Source of the DNA: a virus
Direction: 5' to 3' (one strand)
Length of the DNA stretch: 32,102 bases
IMG/VR virus record: IMGVR_UViG_3300046660_000318
Coordinates: 1 to 32,102 of that record
Both the position numbers and the translations under genes were made by a program. Numbering within the stretch: position 1 is the stretch's first letter; each line of letters starts with the position of its first letter. The notes beneath the pieces are model-generated. The model saw only the letters and a list, made by a program, of their open reading frames with translations. It made no database searches and had not been told where the DNA came from. This document shows positions 23,553 to 31,387 of the stretch, in pieces.

Positions 23553-24203
23553 AATCGCCAAGGCCGAGAAAAGCGAGTCGCGCAAGCGCTCGATCTCGGC
23601 GCACGCGCGGGGGTGGCGTCGCGGCATTTCCTCGACGTGCAAGCCGACGCCGCACGCGTTCGCGTATGCCTTGTAATCGCTCAAGCGGGCGTCGAGCAAT
23701 TCGAGATCGGGATATTTGGCGACGGCCTCGGCCGCATCACGGTTATCGCTGCCCTGTGAGTCGGCGCGATTGACGAACGCGAAGGCGCGCAAGTCGGCGA
23801 CCGACTTGGACTCTTTCACAAGCTCGGCGATATCTTCGAGCGCCCACACATCGAACGAGCGCGGAAGAAACGGAATCAACACGGCATCGCTCAACGTGAG
23901 CGCCGCGCGCAACGCCGTCGAGTCACGGCCGCCGGCGTCGATCACCACATAGTCGTAAGCGTCCCGCTGCTGCATTACCTGCGCGCGCAGTTTCGGCCCC
24001 TCGGCATACGCCGAGGCGGCGATCATCGGCTTGCCCGATTCCGCGCGCATCGTGATCGCGTCGATGCTCGTTTCTTGCCTGTCGCCGTCAACCAACCAGA
24101 CCCGCGCACCCTCAAGCGCAAGCCCGAGCGCGAGCTGCACCGCTGTCGTCGTCTTGCCGACCCCGCCCTTTGTGTTGCCTACCGTGAACACCGCTTTAGC
24201 CAT
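23544..24203 (-). CDS. parA: ParA-type partition ATPase
   Basis: The 219-residue protein is a short (type Ib) ParA ATPase that uses ATP-driven binding to the nucleoid to move plasmid copies apart. It has the deviant Walker A at residues 12-19 (KGGVGKTT), [14 protein letters not shown] as the second motif, and [20 protein letters not shown] as Walker B with [22 protein letters not shown] after it. It lacks the N-terminal helix-turn-helix of large ParAs. It heads the minus-strand operon with ParB and two small genes, under a good promoter at 24313-24285. Its presence without an integrase is the strongest sign of plasmid prophage life. Confidence 0.95.
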   Translation of the reverse strand: MAKAVFTVGNTKGGVGKTTTAVQLALGLALEGARVWLVDGDRQETSIDAITMRAESGKPMIAASAYAEGPKLRAQVMQQRDAYDYVVIDAGGRDSTALRAALTLSDAVLIPFLPRSFDVWALEDIAELVKESKSVADLRAFAFVNRADSQGSDNRDAAEAVAKYPDLELLDARLSDYKAYANACGVGLHVEEMPRRHPRACAEIERLRDSLFSALAIAS

Positions 24204-24235
24204 TTGCCAACCCCTTTAAAGTTATATGAACGTCA

Positions 24236-24257
24236 TACTAGGTTGATATCAACTTGC
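24236..24257. repeat. Par repeat copy 2 with perfect palindrome
   Basis: This 22-base block (TACTAGGTTGATATCAACTT plus GC) is the partner of 23531-23552 and contains the perfect 12-bp palindrome GTTGATATCAAC (24242-24253). It lies between the parA promoter and start codon, where an autorepressor or partition complex would bind. Confidence 0.7.
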
Positions 24258-24284
24258 TACATAAACAACATCAACTGAATACTG

Positions 24285-24313
24285 ATTATATGGTTACATC
24301 AAGTTGATATCAA
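24285..24313 (-). promoter_or_regulatory. parA promoter overlapped by a palindrome
   Basis: On the minus strand, TTGATA (24313-24308) and TATAAT (24290-24285) are separated by 17 bases, close to the ideal sigma-70 promoter. The -35 lies in the palindrome TTGATATCAA (24304-24313), so a protein binding there would block transcription. A half site CATCAACT lies at 24268-24275. Confidence 0.85.
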
Positions 24314-25385
24314 GCACCGTTCGAGGCGCCGGCCGGTAGGGTAGGGCGGCCCGATCGAGGCGCGCACCAGGCGCCCCGCGCGCGCCCGCGTCGCGCCCTC
24401 GTCCGATCGGAAAGGGCGGGCGTGATCTCGTCGGCCGCCGGCCGCGCACCTGGCGCGCGCAGCTCGTCGAGCAACATGCCGGCGCCGGCCGACGACCCGG
24501 CCGACACCTCGATCGACGTCGCGCAGCTCGTCGGCGACGGCCGAGATCGAGGCGATCGAGCACCAGGCGCGCGGGCATCGCTTTTTTCTGCAAGTCGGCA
24601 CACGCATGTTTTAAAACCCGTGGATTTCGGCCCCGTTTGCGCCTAAGTCATTGATTATCGTAAAGAACATATCCACGAGTACCCCTCGTTTTTCCACGAG
24701 TGCCCCTCGTTTCGCCACGGCCGGCCGTCGCCGCGTCTTACTCTCTCTCTCTCTTAAATTGTTGAAAAGAAAGAAAGAAAGGGCAGTGAAAAGAAAAAGC
24801 GCGCGCCCACAAGCAAAGGCCCGGTTTCCTCGGGTTTCCGAAGTGCCTATTTTTTAATCCACGGATTCCACCCATCAAAAAGGCTCAACTCGTGGATGCC
24901 TTGTGGACGTCAAACCCTTATGGGATAAGGCTTTGCGGGCACTCCACACCGAATCCACGCATCCACGAGTGAAACGCCTGTGCCCCTCGAATTTGCCGCC
25001 AGGTATCCGCCCTTTTCAGACGCCTCGCACCGGCGGCCGGCAAACGCCCGAAAACCTGGCCTGGCGCGCATCAATCCGCATCGACTCGGCGACCCTGAAT
25101 ACCCGCTGAAACCCGCGCCACGGCGGCCCAGGCGCCGAAATCACGCACCGCATGAAAAGGGGAGACCCAAGAAGCGGGCAGGCGCGGAGGGGTGACTGCG
25201 AATTTCGGGCGGCGATCGCTGGTAAATCGGCCCGCTCGCCCGGCCGGCGCCTCGGGGGCGGCCGACCCCCTGGCGACCCCGTGCGCGGCCCGTGGCGGCC
25301 CCGCGCGCGCCTCGCGTACCGCACGGCGACACCGACGCACGGCGAACGCCTGGCGGCCGGCCTGGCGCCCCCGTAACATCGGGCG
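24314..25385. other. Gene-poor section between parA and the small accessory gene
   Basis: No frame of this 1.07 kb is convincing as a gene. Base 24314-24600 is GC-rich and open in several frames on both strands, but no frame resembles a known family. Base 24617-24990 holds the ATCCACGAGT repeat family and an AT-rich stretch, including a CT run (24740-24754) and a purine-rich tract (24767-24801). Base 25000-25385 is GC-rich and has nothing I can name. It may hold a second origin, a centromere or packaging signals. Confidence 0.6.
24617..24990. repeat. ATCCACGAGT repeat family (iteron-like)
   Basis: Two 21-base direct repeats stand side by side at 24671-24691 and 24692-24712 (ATCCACGAGTACCCCTCGTT and TTCCACGAGTGCCCCTCGTT, each plus T; 19 of 21 equal). 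Related copies are ATCCACG at 24857-24863, ACTCGTGGAT (inverted) at 24888-24897, ATCCACGC at 24953-24960, ATCCACGAGT at 24961-24970, GTGCCCCTCG at 24980-24989, and inverted CCCGTGGAT at 24617-24625. The repeats flank the AT-rich tract. Confidence 0.8.
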
Positions 25386-25628
25386 ATGACCCTCGACGAC
25401 GACACCGACGCGCGTGAGCTGTACGCCGAGCGCGCGGCAATCATGGAATTCGACGGCGGCTTGCGCCGGCACGAGGCGGAATACTTCGCTCTCGTCGCGG
25501 CCTGGCGCTACTGCAACCGCACCGGCGCGAACCCGCCGGCGCTCGACGCTTACCGCTTGCTCGCGCGGCATTTCGACCAGGCGACGCCCCGCGAGCCGAG
25601 CGAGCGAACGGCGGACGTGAGGACGTGA
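25386..25628 (+). CDS. Small accessory protein common on mobile elements
   Basis: The 80-residue product has the core ELYAERAAIMEFDGGLRRHEAE, a pattern I know from short proteins and C-terminal tails on plasmids and integrative elements, where an ERAAIxEFDGG motif with an acidic and a basic half recurs. The rest is FALVAAWRYCNRTGANPPALDAYRLLARHFDQATP and a charged tail. Function is not known. It stands alone between two repeat-rich sections, close to the replicon. The ATG at 25386 lacks a strong ribosome site. Confidence 0.7.
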   Translation: MTLDDDTDARELYAERAAIMEFDGGLRRHEAEYFALVAAWRYCNRTGANPPALDAYRLLARHFDQATPREPSERTADVRT

Positions 25629-26153
25629 AGCCGAGCGGCCCCCTCATTGCTGAACCTTTCGGCCGGCGTGCATCACGAGTGCATGAGGCATGGATCGCAC
25701 GCGATCCGACTTGAGCGATCGGCGGGGCGCGTAGCGAAGCGGAGCGACACGGCGAGCGCGATTTATGTCGGCCTTAGTGGCCGGCGTGGCGAAGCCGCGT
25801 CGGGCGCTTAGGCCATAGCCCCGCATGCGTTCAATGCTCGATGCTTTTTTGAGAGTCGCGTGTGCAGCTCGGCGAGCGTGTCGTGAGCTGGTGACGTCGA
25901 GGACCGATGCCGCGCCAACGTGCGCGGCATCGGTCGTCTGGATCGGGTTTGATCGTCAAGGGTCGCGCGGAGCGCGCACTTGTTGCCCCTCACGGGGCGG
26001 AGCGCGTAGCGCGGGGGGTGGTTTTCTATCCGGCCGTGATCGTTTTGTGAGCACCGACGCGCGGCGTGTTCTCATGCGCGGTTTCTTTAACGTTTCTTAT
26101 ACGTTTTTAAAGGCCCGCAAAGCCAATACAGGCAAGGCTTTCCGGGCGATGAC
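25629..26153. other. Non-coding section before the iterons
   Basis: No gene is supported here. It contains a palindrome (GGATCGC at 25692-25698 with GCGATCC at 25701-25707), a perfect 14-bp hairpin at 25902-25935, and GC-rich motifs of the type GCGTAGCG-AAGCGGAGCG (25730-25747) and GGCGGAGCGCGTAGCG (25996-26011). From 26084 the sequence becomes T-rich (TTTCTTTAACGTTTCTTATA), just upstream of the iterons, and could be the melting region of the origin. Confidence 0.55.
25902..25935. other. Perfect 14-bp inverted repeat with 6-base loop
   Basis: GACCGATGCCGCGC (25902-25915) is the exact reverse complement of GCGCGGCATCGGTC (25922-25935), with loop CAACGT. No T-run follows on either strand, so this is not a simple terminator. 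It may be a regulatory RNA, a replication structure or a single-strand start signal. Confidence 0.7.
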
Positions 26154-26211
26154 TCGGACATTTCTGCGGTTTCATCGGACATTTTTGCGGTCTATCGGAC
26201 ATTTTTGCGGT
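26154..26211 (+). repeat. oriV iterons: three direct repeats upstream of repA
   Basis: TCGGACATTTYTGCGGT occurs at 26154-26170, 26175-26191 and 26195-26211, starting 21 and 20 bases apart, about two helical turns. The first has C in place of one T. The same sequence occurs in the opposite orientation at 26318-26334 and downstream of repA. Confidence 0.92.
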
Positions 26212-26212
26212 G

Positions 26213-26246
26213 GTATCCACAAGGCCGAGGCGGGGGGTTATCCACA
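26213..26246 (+). other. DnaA boxes next to the iterons
   Basis: TTATCCACA at 26238-26246 is a perfect DnaA box. GTATCCACA at 26213-26221 differs by one base and abuts the last iteron. With the iterons they define a typical plasmid origin that would use host DnaA. Confidence 0.85.
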
Positions 26247-26260
26247 CTCTATCCGGACAC

Positions 26261-26289
26261 TTGACCGATGATGTCCGAATAGGCACAAT
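26261..26289 (+). promoter_or_regulatory. repA promoter with embedded RepA operator
   Basis: TTGACC (26261-26266) and CACAAT (26284-26289) are 17 bases apart and make a plausible sigma-70 promoter. TGTCCGAATA (26272-26281), half of an inverted iteron, lies between them; more copies follow at 26309-26317 and 26328-26336. RepA bound there would shut its own promoter. Confidence 0.75.
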
Positions 26290-26317
26290 CGGGCACTTGT
26301 TTGTCGCTGTCCGAATA

Positions 26318-26334
26318 ACCGCAAGGGTGTCCGA
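26318..26334 (-). promoter_or_regulatory. Inverted iteron abutting the repA start codon
   Basis: ACCGCAAGGGTGTCCGA is an inverted iteron, with two changes from the consensus ACCGCAAAAATGTCCGA, and ends on the base before the ATG. Its AAGGG also serves as ribosome site, 7 bases ahead of the start, so RepA binding and translation signals overlap. Confidence 0.75.
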
Positions 26335-27093
26335 ATGAAGAAAACGCGCGCTGCGCTAAAGATGGATCTCGACGCACCGATCGCCGAGAAGAATGTGAAC
26401 ATGAGCAACGCCCTAACGCGTGCAGCGCATAGCCTGTTGCTCGCGGAAAAGCGGCTAATCTCGGCTTGCATTTCTAAGATCGACTCGATACCGGCCGGCA
26501 CGCCTCTCGTGCAGCAAGGCGCATGGACCGTTCGCCTCTCGGCCGCCGAGTATGCCGAGACGTTCGACGTCGATCTCGACACGGCTTACACGCAATTGCG
26601 CGACGCGAGCGAAAAGCTCTTTAACCGATACGTGCGATCGACCCGCGAGACACGCAAGGGCACCGAGGAACACAAATTTCGATGGGTGGGCGGCGTCAAG
26701 TATCACAAGGGGGAGGGATGGGTAGAGCTGCACTGGTGGCACGAAGTCGTGCCGCACCTCTACGGGCTGCGCAAGGAATTCACCTCATACAAGCTCAAGC
26801 AAGCGGCGGCTTTGCGCTCGGCCTATAGCTGGCGGCTGTTCGAATGCTTTCAATCATGGAAATCGACCGGCTGTTACATGCCGACCATCGAAGATTTTCA
26901 ACGCGCGATGGACGCGCCGAAAAGCTGCCTCGTCGATTTCAAAGCCCTGCGCGTGCGCGTGATCGAGCCGGCCGTGAAAGAGCTGCGGGAAAAGAACGGC
27001 CTAGAAATCGAATGGGACGTGCGCCGCGCCGGCCGCAAAGTAACCGGCCTCGAATTCAAGTTTCGCCCGGACCCTCAAAGGGCGCTGTTCTGA
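26335..27093 (+). CDS. repA: Rep_3 family plasmid replication initiator
   Basis: The 252-residue protein matches initiators of iteron plasmids (Rep_3 superfamily), which bind iterons through two winged-helix domains and open the origin with DnaA. The first domain is seen in NALTRAAHSLLLAEKRLISACISKI, VRLSAAEYAETFDVDLDTAYTQLRDASEKLFNRYV and WVGGVKYHKGEGWVELHW. The second starts near FTSYKLKQAAALRSAYSWRLFECFQSWKSTG and ends KVTGLEFKFRPD. Iterons lie on both sides of the gene. It would keep the prophage as a plasmid. P2 itself has no such gene. Confidence 0.94.
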   Translation: MKKTRAALKMDLDAPIAEKNVNMSNALTRAAHSLLLAEKRLISACISKIDSIPAGTPLVQQGAWTVRLSAAEYAETFDVDLDTAYTQLRDASEKLFNRYVRSTRETRKGTEEHKFRWVGGVKYHKGEGWVELHWWHEVVPHLYGLRKEFTSYKLKQAAALRSAYSWRLFECFQSWKSTGCYMPTIEDFQRAMDAPKSCLVDFKALRVRVIEPAVKELREKNGLEIEWDVRRAGRKVTGLEFKFRPDPQRALF

Positions 27094-27097
27094 CATA

Positions 27098-27175
27098 ACC
27101 GCAAAAATGTCCGAATAGGCGTCGCCGAATCCCTTACGGGGCAAGGCTCAAACGATCAACCGCAAGAATGTCCGA
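27098..27175 (-). repeat. Iterons downstream of repA, opposite orientation
   Basis: ACCGCAAAAATGTCCGA (27098-27114) is the exact reverse complement of the iteron consensus, and ACCGCAAGAATGTCCGA (27159-27175) differs by one base. They start 61 bases apart, roughly six helical turns, and may serve in copy control by pairing with the upstream iterons. Confidence 0.9.
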
Positions 27176-27179
27176 ATAG

Positions 27180-27216
27180 AAAACGCCAGGCGCGCACGTC
27201 GCGGACCTGGCGTTTT
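27180..27216. terminator. Bidirectional terminator between repA and portal gene
   Basis: AAAACGCCAGG (27180-27190) and CCTGGCGTTTT (27206-27216) are exact inverted repeats of 11 bp, with a further CGCG/CGCG pair in the loop. T-runs of four flank the stem on both strands, which suits convergent repA and Q. Confidence 0.82.
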
Positions 27217-27255
27217 GCTTTCATTGCCGGATAGGGCAGGGCGCCCCGTGGCGGC

Positions 27256-28293
27256 CTATGCTGCGGCTTTCTTGATGCCGTAAGGGGTGAACCTCACAAC
27301 CTCGTCGCCGAGCCATTCGTTGAGCTGCGTGAAGCGCCGTTGCAATGGCTCGATCTCGTTCGCACCGAACACCTCGGCGGCCGTGTCGGCCGCGCCGAAT
27401 CCCCCTGTATTGCTCGGCACGATCCCCATGAGCTGCGGCGGGATACGATGCGCCGCGAGCAAGTCGTCGCGCGTGACGTTCTTGATATTGAAAAACTCGT
27501 CTTTCGCCGTGACCTCGGAAACGGGTATGAGCTGGATGCCCTCTTTCTTTCCGTTCGGCGCGTACATGAAAAGGTTTCGGAAATTGCCTGGCCCTTTGCT
27601 TTGCTTCAATGCCTCGCGCAGATTATCGACATCCTCTTGCTTTTGCGCCGCGTCGGTCATGTAGAGAATGAACCCGGCGTGCGATCCGTTCTCGTAATAC
27701 TTCCGGCGAAAGAGCGTCGCCGATTCATTCAACCAGGCGGAATGCAACGCGCCGAGATATTCGGGCAAGCCGTACACCTCTTGATTAATGTCGGGTTCCA
27801 TCAAGTGAAAGATCGAGCCGGCCTCGAACTCGTGTTCGATCTGCCAACCGTTGATCTGATAGAAGCCCTGCAAGTCTGTCGAGCGCCGCACGTATTTCGC
27901 CGGCGCGCGTTTGAGCGGGAGCCGGCCGCCGAGCTTGTTTTTCGCCGCCTCGATCGGCGCATTGCCGAACACCAGGAAGTCGAGCGCCCATTTTCCGAAC
28001 TCGTCGCGCGAGAGCATCTTGTGAGGGATGAACGTTGAGGCGAGCACGTTGCGTTTGAAGTAGATCGCCGAGCCGTGATGCACGCCGGCGCGAAACGACT
28101 TTGCCAAGCCGGCGAACGACACCGGCGGCTCGAACCATTTTCCGGCCGCCCAGGTTTCCACGTAGTCGAGGATTTCCGCGCGTTCGAGCACGGGCATAGG
28201 ATCGCCAAACGTGAAAGCCTCGGCCCTGGCGGGCGCGGCCGGCGTGGCGGGCGCCGGCTGCTCGCCGTGCGTGCGTTTGTGTCGCTGACTCAT
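27256..28293 (-). CDS. Q: Portal protein gpQ
   Basis: The 345-residue protein forms the dodecameric portal through which DNA enters and leaves the head (P2 Q is 344 residues). Family pattern: FTFGDPMPVLERAEILDYVETW, KWFEPPVSFAGLAKSFRAGVHHGSAI, LPEYLGALHSAWLNESATLFRRKYYENGSHAGFILYMTD, and DDLLAAHRIPPQLMGIVPSNTGGFGAADTAAEVF. The ATG at 28293 shares a base with the stop of P (TGATG) and has GGAG about 8 bases ahead; a TTG one codon upstream is less likely. It is the second gene of the P-Q operon. Confidence 0.95.
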   Translation of the reverse strand: MSQRHKRTHGEQPAPATPAAPARAEAFTFGDPMPVLERAEILDYVETWAAGKWFEPPVSFAGLAKSFRAGVHHGSAIYFKRNVLASTFIPHKMLSRDEFGKWALDFLVFGNAPIEAAKNKLGGRLPLKRAPAKYVRRSTDLQGFYQINGWQIEHEFEAGSIFHLMEPDINQEVYGLPEYLGALHSAWLNESATLFRRKYYENGSHAGFILYMTDAAQKQEDVDNLREALKQSKGPGNFRNLFMYAPNGKKEGIQLIPVSEVTAKDEFFNIKNVTRDDLLAAHRIPPQLMGIVPSNTGGFGAADTAAEVFGANEIEPLQRRFTQLNEWLGDEVVRFTPYGIKKAAA

Positions 28294-30074
28294 CAAGAGA
28301 ACTCCATAAAGCCGGTATTGTTGAAAGTCGTGCCCTCAAGCGGCTCGTTGCCGAGCGCATGCAGACACGCCCAGGCGAGATCGGCGTGCCCCGTTTCCTC
28401 GCTGCGGCTCGCCTCGTATGTCACTTTCTTTCCGCTCGCCGTGACCGTCTTTCGAATCGCCATGAACGAATGCGCTAAATCAGTCCAACCGCGATCGAAT
28501 TCGAGCCGGCCCTTGCCGACGACGGACAAGCCTTTGAGCACGAGGCGCCCTTTAACCTCGGGCGAGTAGTTGAGCGCGACCGCGTGCGGGTAGAACGTTT
28601 TGACGATCTGATAGACACCTTGCCCGATACCCGTCGTGTCGATCGCCATGTATTCGACGTTAAAGCTCTGTGTGACGCGGCGAATCGCCTCGGCTTGTGC
28701 CTCGAAGTCGATGCCGCGCCATTGCTCTTTGTGCAACACGCGAAACTTGCCGCCAGGCACCGCCGGCGGGGCAAGCACGATCAAGCCGGCCGAGTCGCCG
28801 GAAAGCGCTGGATCGTAGCCAACCCATACGGGTTTAAAGCCGAACGGGCGCGCGGCGAACGGCTTGAAATCGTCGTGCCATTCATCCCAGGAATCGACCA
28901 TGCACCGCTCAATGTCGGCGAACTTGAACACCGACGCCGTATCGTCGATGAACTGGCACATCAAGAGATTCGCGTATTCCTCGGGGCTGTATTCGCGACG
29001 CAGCTCGTCGAGATCAAAGAGATCACACCCGCCGGCGACCGCATCCTCGACCGTGACGATCTGGCGCCACTGTCCATCCTCGCCGAGCCGGCCGCCGGCG
29101 AGTGCCTTGTGCGTGACGTCGAGATGCAGGTGATCGACCTTCGCACGGCCGCGATTCGCGTGATCGCCGCTCCAAAACGGATAGGCGGCATGCCCCATGC
29201 TCGACGGCGTTGAGAAATACGTCTTTCTCCATTTCTTGTGCATCGCCATGCCCGAGGCGACTTTGTTGAGCTGCTGAAAACCGCCGACCCAAAAATACTC
29301 GTCGAAATAGAAATTGCCGTGATAGCTCTGCGCCGTGCGCGCGTTCGTGCCGAGGAAATAGAGAATCGCCTCATTCGGCAAGATGATCGGCTCGCCCGTT
29401 AGCTCGACGTCGGCCGCCTCGCGCGCGAACTGGCAAATGTATTGCCGGAACACATGCGCCTGTGCCTTGCTCGCGGATAGAAAAATCTGATTCCGACCCG
29501 TGCCGATCGCGTCGTCTAGTGCCTCGCGTGCGAAATACCAAGTCGCGCCGATCTGCCGCGACTTGAGAATGTTGCGTGTGCGCTGATGCCCTTGTCGAAA
29601 CCAGACCTTTTGATAATCGAAAAGTGAGTCGAGAAACGCCTCGCGAATGCGCTCGGCCTGTTGCTCACTGATCTCGTTTCGAGCTGCCTTGCGCTCTTTG
29701 CGCGGCGCCGCGTTGCGTGCCTCGATGTTCGGGTTTAAGTCGCTCTCTTTCCCCGTTTCCCCGTACTTGCGCACGCGCGCCAGGCGTTCGACCTGGCGCC
29801 CGAGCAAGTCGATCTCTTTGAAGTCGCCGCCGGTTTTCTGATCCTTTGCAATGAGCACCGCAAGGCGCGTTTCGAGCGACGACTCGATGCGCTCGATCGC
29901 CGGCGCCTCGGCCCATTTATCGCGCTGTTTCCACGCCTCGACAGTCGGGCGCTTTTCGCCCAGGTGACGCGCGATCGACGAGACGCGCCAACCTTGCCAA
30001 AAGAGCGCACGCGCAATGCGCCGAGGATCGGCGTTCGATTCGAGAGCGGGGGCGATATCGGAAGTTTCTAGCAT
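28293..30074 (-). CDS. P: Terminase large subunit gpP
   Basis: The 593-residue motor (P2 P is 590 residues) cuts concatemers or circles and pumps DNA into heads. The N-terminus has a helix-turn-helix (ARALFWQGWRVSSIARHLGEKRPTVEAWKQRDKW). The ATPase shows the P2-type Walker A variant NILKSRQIGATWYFAREALD and Walker B NFYFDEYFW. The nuclease half shows VWVGYDPALSGDSAG, EYMAIDTTGIGQGVYQIV and GHADLAWACLHAL, with the acidic residues for metal. I chose the ATG at 30074, preceded by GGGG; the open frame upstream crosses the divergent promoter region and does not fit the family. Confidence 0.95.
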   Translation of the reverse strand: MLETSDIAPALESNADPRRIARALFWQGWRVSSIARHLGEKRPTVEAWKQRDKWAEAPAIERIESSLETRLAVLIAKDQKTGGDFKEIDLLGRQVERLARVRKYGETGKESDLNPNIEARNAAPRKERKAARNEISEQQAERIREAFLDSLFDYQKVWFRQGHQRTRNILKSRQIGATWYFAREALDDAIGTGRNQIFLSASKAQAHVFRQYICQFAREAADVELTGEPIILPNEAILYFLGTNARTAQSYHGNFYFDEYFWVGGFQQLNKVASGMAMHKKWRKTYFSTPSSMGHAAYPFWSGDHANRGRAKVDHLHLDVTHKALAGGRLGEDGQWRQIVTVEDAVAGGCDLFDLDELRREYSPEEYANLLMCQFIDDTASVFKFADIERCMVDSWDEWHDDFKPFAARPFGFKPVWVGYDPALSGDSAGLIVLAPPAVPGGKFRVLHKEQWRGIDFEAQAEAIRRVTQSFNVEYMAIDTTGIGQGVYQIVKTFYPHAVALNYSPEVKGRLVLKGLSVVGKGRLEFDRGWTDLAHSFMAIRKTVTASGKKVTYEASRSEETGHADLAWACLHALGNEPLEGTTFNNTGFMEFS

Positions 30075-30237
30075 GGCCCCAAGTTTCCCGCGCCGCGCGC
30101 GCGCAAGCACGCTTAGGCCCTTGTATCCAAAGCGCCGACAACCGCCAGTCGTTGAGACATTGACGCCACGATCGCAAGATATCAACTCACGTTGAACCCT
30201 TTCCCGAACCCCTCGGAACCCTGTTGGAGACCTAACG
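30075..30237. promoter_or_regulatory. Divergent late promoter region between P and O
   Basis: TGT (30122-30124) and ACA (30138-30140) lie 13 bases apart within TTGT...ACAA. This resembles the candidate ahead of V and sits where P2 has the divergent P and O promoters controlled by Ogr. The half sites GTTGA (30151-30155), GATATCAAC (30178-30186) and GTTGA (30191-30195) resemble the par palindromes. Confidence 0.5.
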
Positions 30238-31341
30238 ATGCACAAACGCAAGTTGTCGCTTATGTCGTTCGCCGTTGCGGCGATCGCGTTCGCTTTCACA
30301 ATGGACGCACACGCGGCGGCGCTCGTCGCGAATGCTGCACTCGCTCACGTCGATCTCGGCGCGCAGCTCGTCGGCACGATCACGCAACACGGCACCGGCG
30401 CCGGCCTGGGCGCTCTCGGCCTGGCCGGCATGGCAATCGGCTCGACCGCCGACGCGCAGCTCGCCAAGTCGAAACTGTTTCGCATCGCCGTCGAAGGCGC
30501 GACGACTGACGGCCGCGTGATCGAGCGCACCTGGATCGAGCAAATCGCCGCGAACTACAGTCGCACCAAGTACGGCGCCCGCGTGAATCTCGAACACTTC
30601 CGAGGCGTTTTGCCTGATGGCCCGTTCAAGGCTTACGGCGACGTGCTGGCCGTTGAGGCGCGCGAACTCGACGGCGAATTCAAGGGAAAGCTCGGCCTGT
30701 ATGCGCAAATCGAGCCGACCGCCGATCTCGTCGCGCTGACGAAGGCAAGCCAGAAGATTTACACGTCGTGCGAGATCGACACGTCTTTCGCCGACACCAA
30801 GCAAGCCTATCTCGTCGGCCTGGCCGTGACCGATAGCCCCGCAAGCCTCGGCACCGAAATCCTTTCTTTCGCCGCTCAAAACCCGGCGGCCTCGCCGTTC
30901 GCGAATCGCAAGCAAACGCCGACGAACCTTTTCACGGCCGGACACGAGACGACGATCGAATTCGAAGCCGAGCCGGAAACCCCGACGCTGCCGGCGTTGC
31001 TCTCGGGCGTGAAAGAACTGCTCAACGTGCTCGGCCTGGCGAAGAAAAAGCCGGCGGCCGGCGCCGACGACACGCGTTTCGCTGAAATGGCCGATGCCGT
31101 CGAATCCCTGGCAAAGCACGCCGTCGAGCAAGCGCAAGCCTCGATCGACAACGAGAAGCGAATCACCGACCTGGCCGCGCAGCTCGGCACCGCTAACGCG
31201 CAGCTCGTCGAGCTGACCCAGGCGCGCGAAGCTGATCGCATGGCATTCGACGAGCTGCACACGCAGCTCTCGACGACCGGCAACGCACCATCGCGACCGC
31301 TCTCGACTGGCGCCGCTGCACGCGTCAAAACCGACTGTTAA
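30238..31341 (+). CDS. O: Capsid scaffold and maturation protease gpO, with N-terminal extension
   Basis: The 367-residue protein guides capsid assembly and cleaves head proteins and itself. The protease part starts near residue 77 (AKSKLFRIAVEGATTDGRV) and keeps the triad positions of P2: Asp91, His120 (VNLEHFRG) and Ser177 (YTSCEI), corresponding to 19, 48 and 107 in P2. The C-terminal 120 residues are a coiled scaffold. P2 O has 284 residues; here about 75 extra lie at the start, beginning MHKRKLSLMSFAVAAIAFAF and TMDAHAAA, like a Sec signal peptide. GGAGA lies 7-8 bases before this ATG, while ATG 30430 (Met65) has no clear ribosome site. Confidence 0.92.
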   Translation: MHKRKLSLMSFAVAAIAFAFTMDAHAAALVANAALAHVDLGAQLVGTITQHGTGAGLGALGLAGMAIGSTADAQLAKSKLFRIAVEGATTDGRVIERTWIEQIAANYSRTKYGARVNLEHFRGVLPDGPFKAYGDVLAVEARELDGEFKGKLGLYAQIEPTADLVALTKASQKIYTSCEIDTSFADTKQAYLVGLAVTDSPASLGTEILSFAAQNPAASPFANRKQTPTNLFTAGHETTIEFEAEPETPTLPALLSGVKELLNVLGLAKKKPAAGADDTRFAEMADAVESLAKHAVEQAQASIDNEKRITDLAAQLGTANAQLVELTQAREADRMAFDELHTQLSTTGNAPSRPLSTGAAARVKTDC

Positions 31342-31387
31342 ACCAACCCCTCGGCCTCACTGTTCTTTCACCCCCGGAGCACCACAC

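Noticed and set aside
24294-24607. Three overlapping open frames on the minus strand of about 100 codons each
   Set aside because: All are arginine- and alanine-rich by-products of GC-rich DNA and start at or near the parA promoter. No frame is clearly better than the others.
24651-25109. Short open frames over the ATCCACGAGT repeats and purine tract
   Set aside because: They translate repeats and low-complexity sequence; no ribosome site and no family pattern.
25629-26020. Possible transfer origin, suggested by AAGCGGAGCG-like motifs and hairpins
   Set aside because: No relaxase or known nick motif is visible; the motifs are GC-rich and common.
25825-26271. Open frame of 148 codons on the plus strand
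   Set aside because: Its 3' part is a translation of the iterons and DnaA boxes, composition is unlike the real genes, and no family pattern is seen.
26154-27175. CRISPR-like array
   Set aside because: The repeats are 17 bases with 3-4-base gaps and occur in both orientations next to repA, which is the form of iterons. No spacers of regular length exist.
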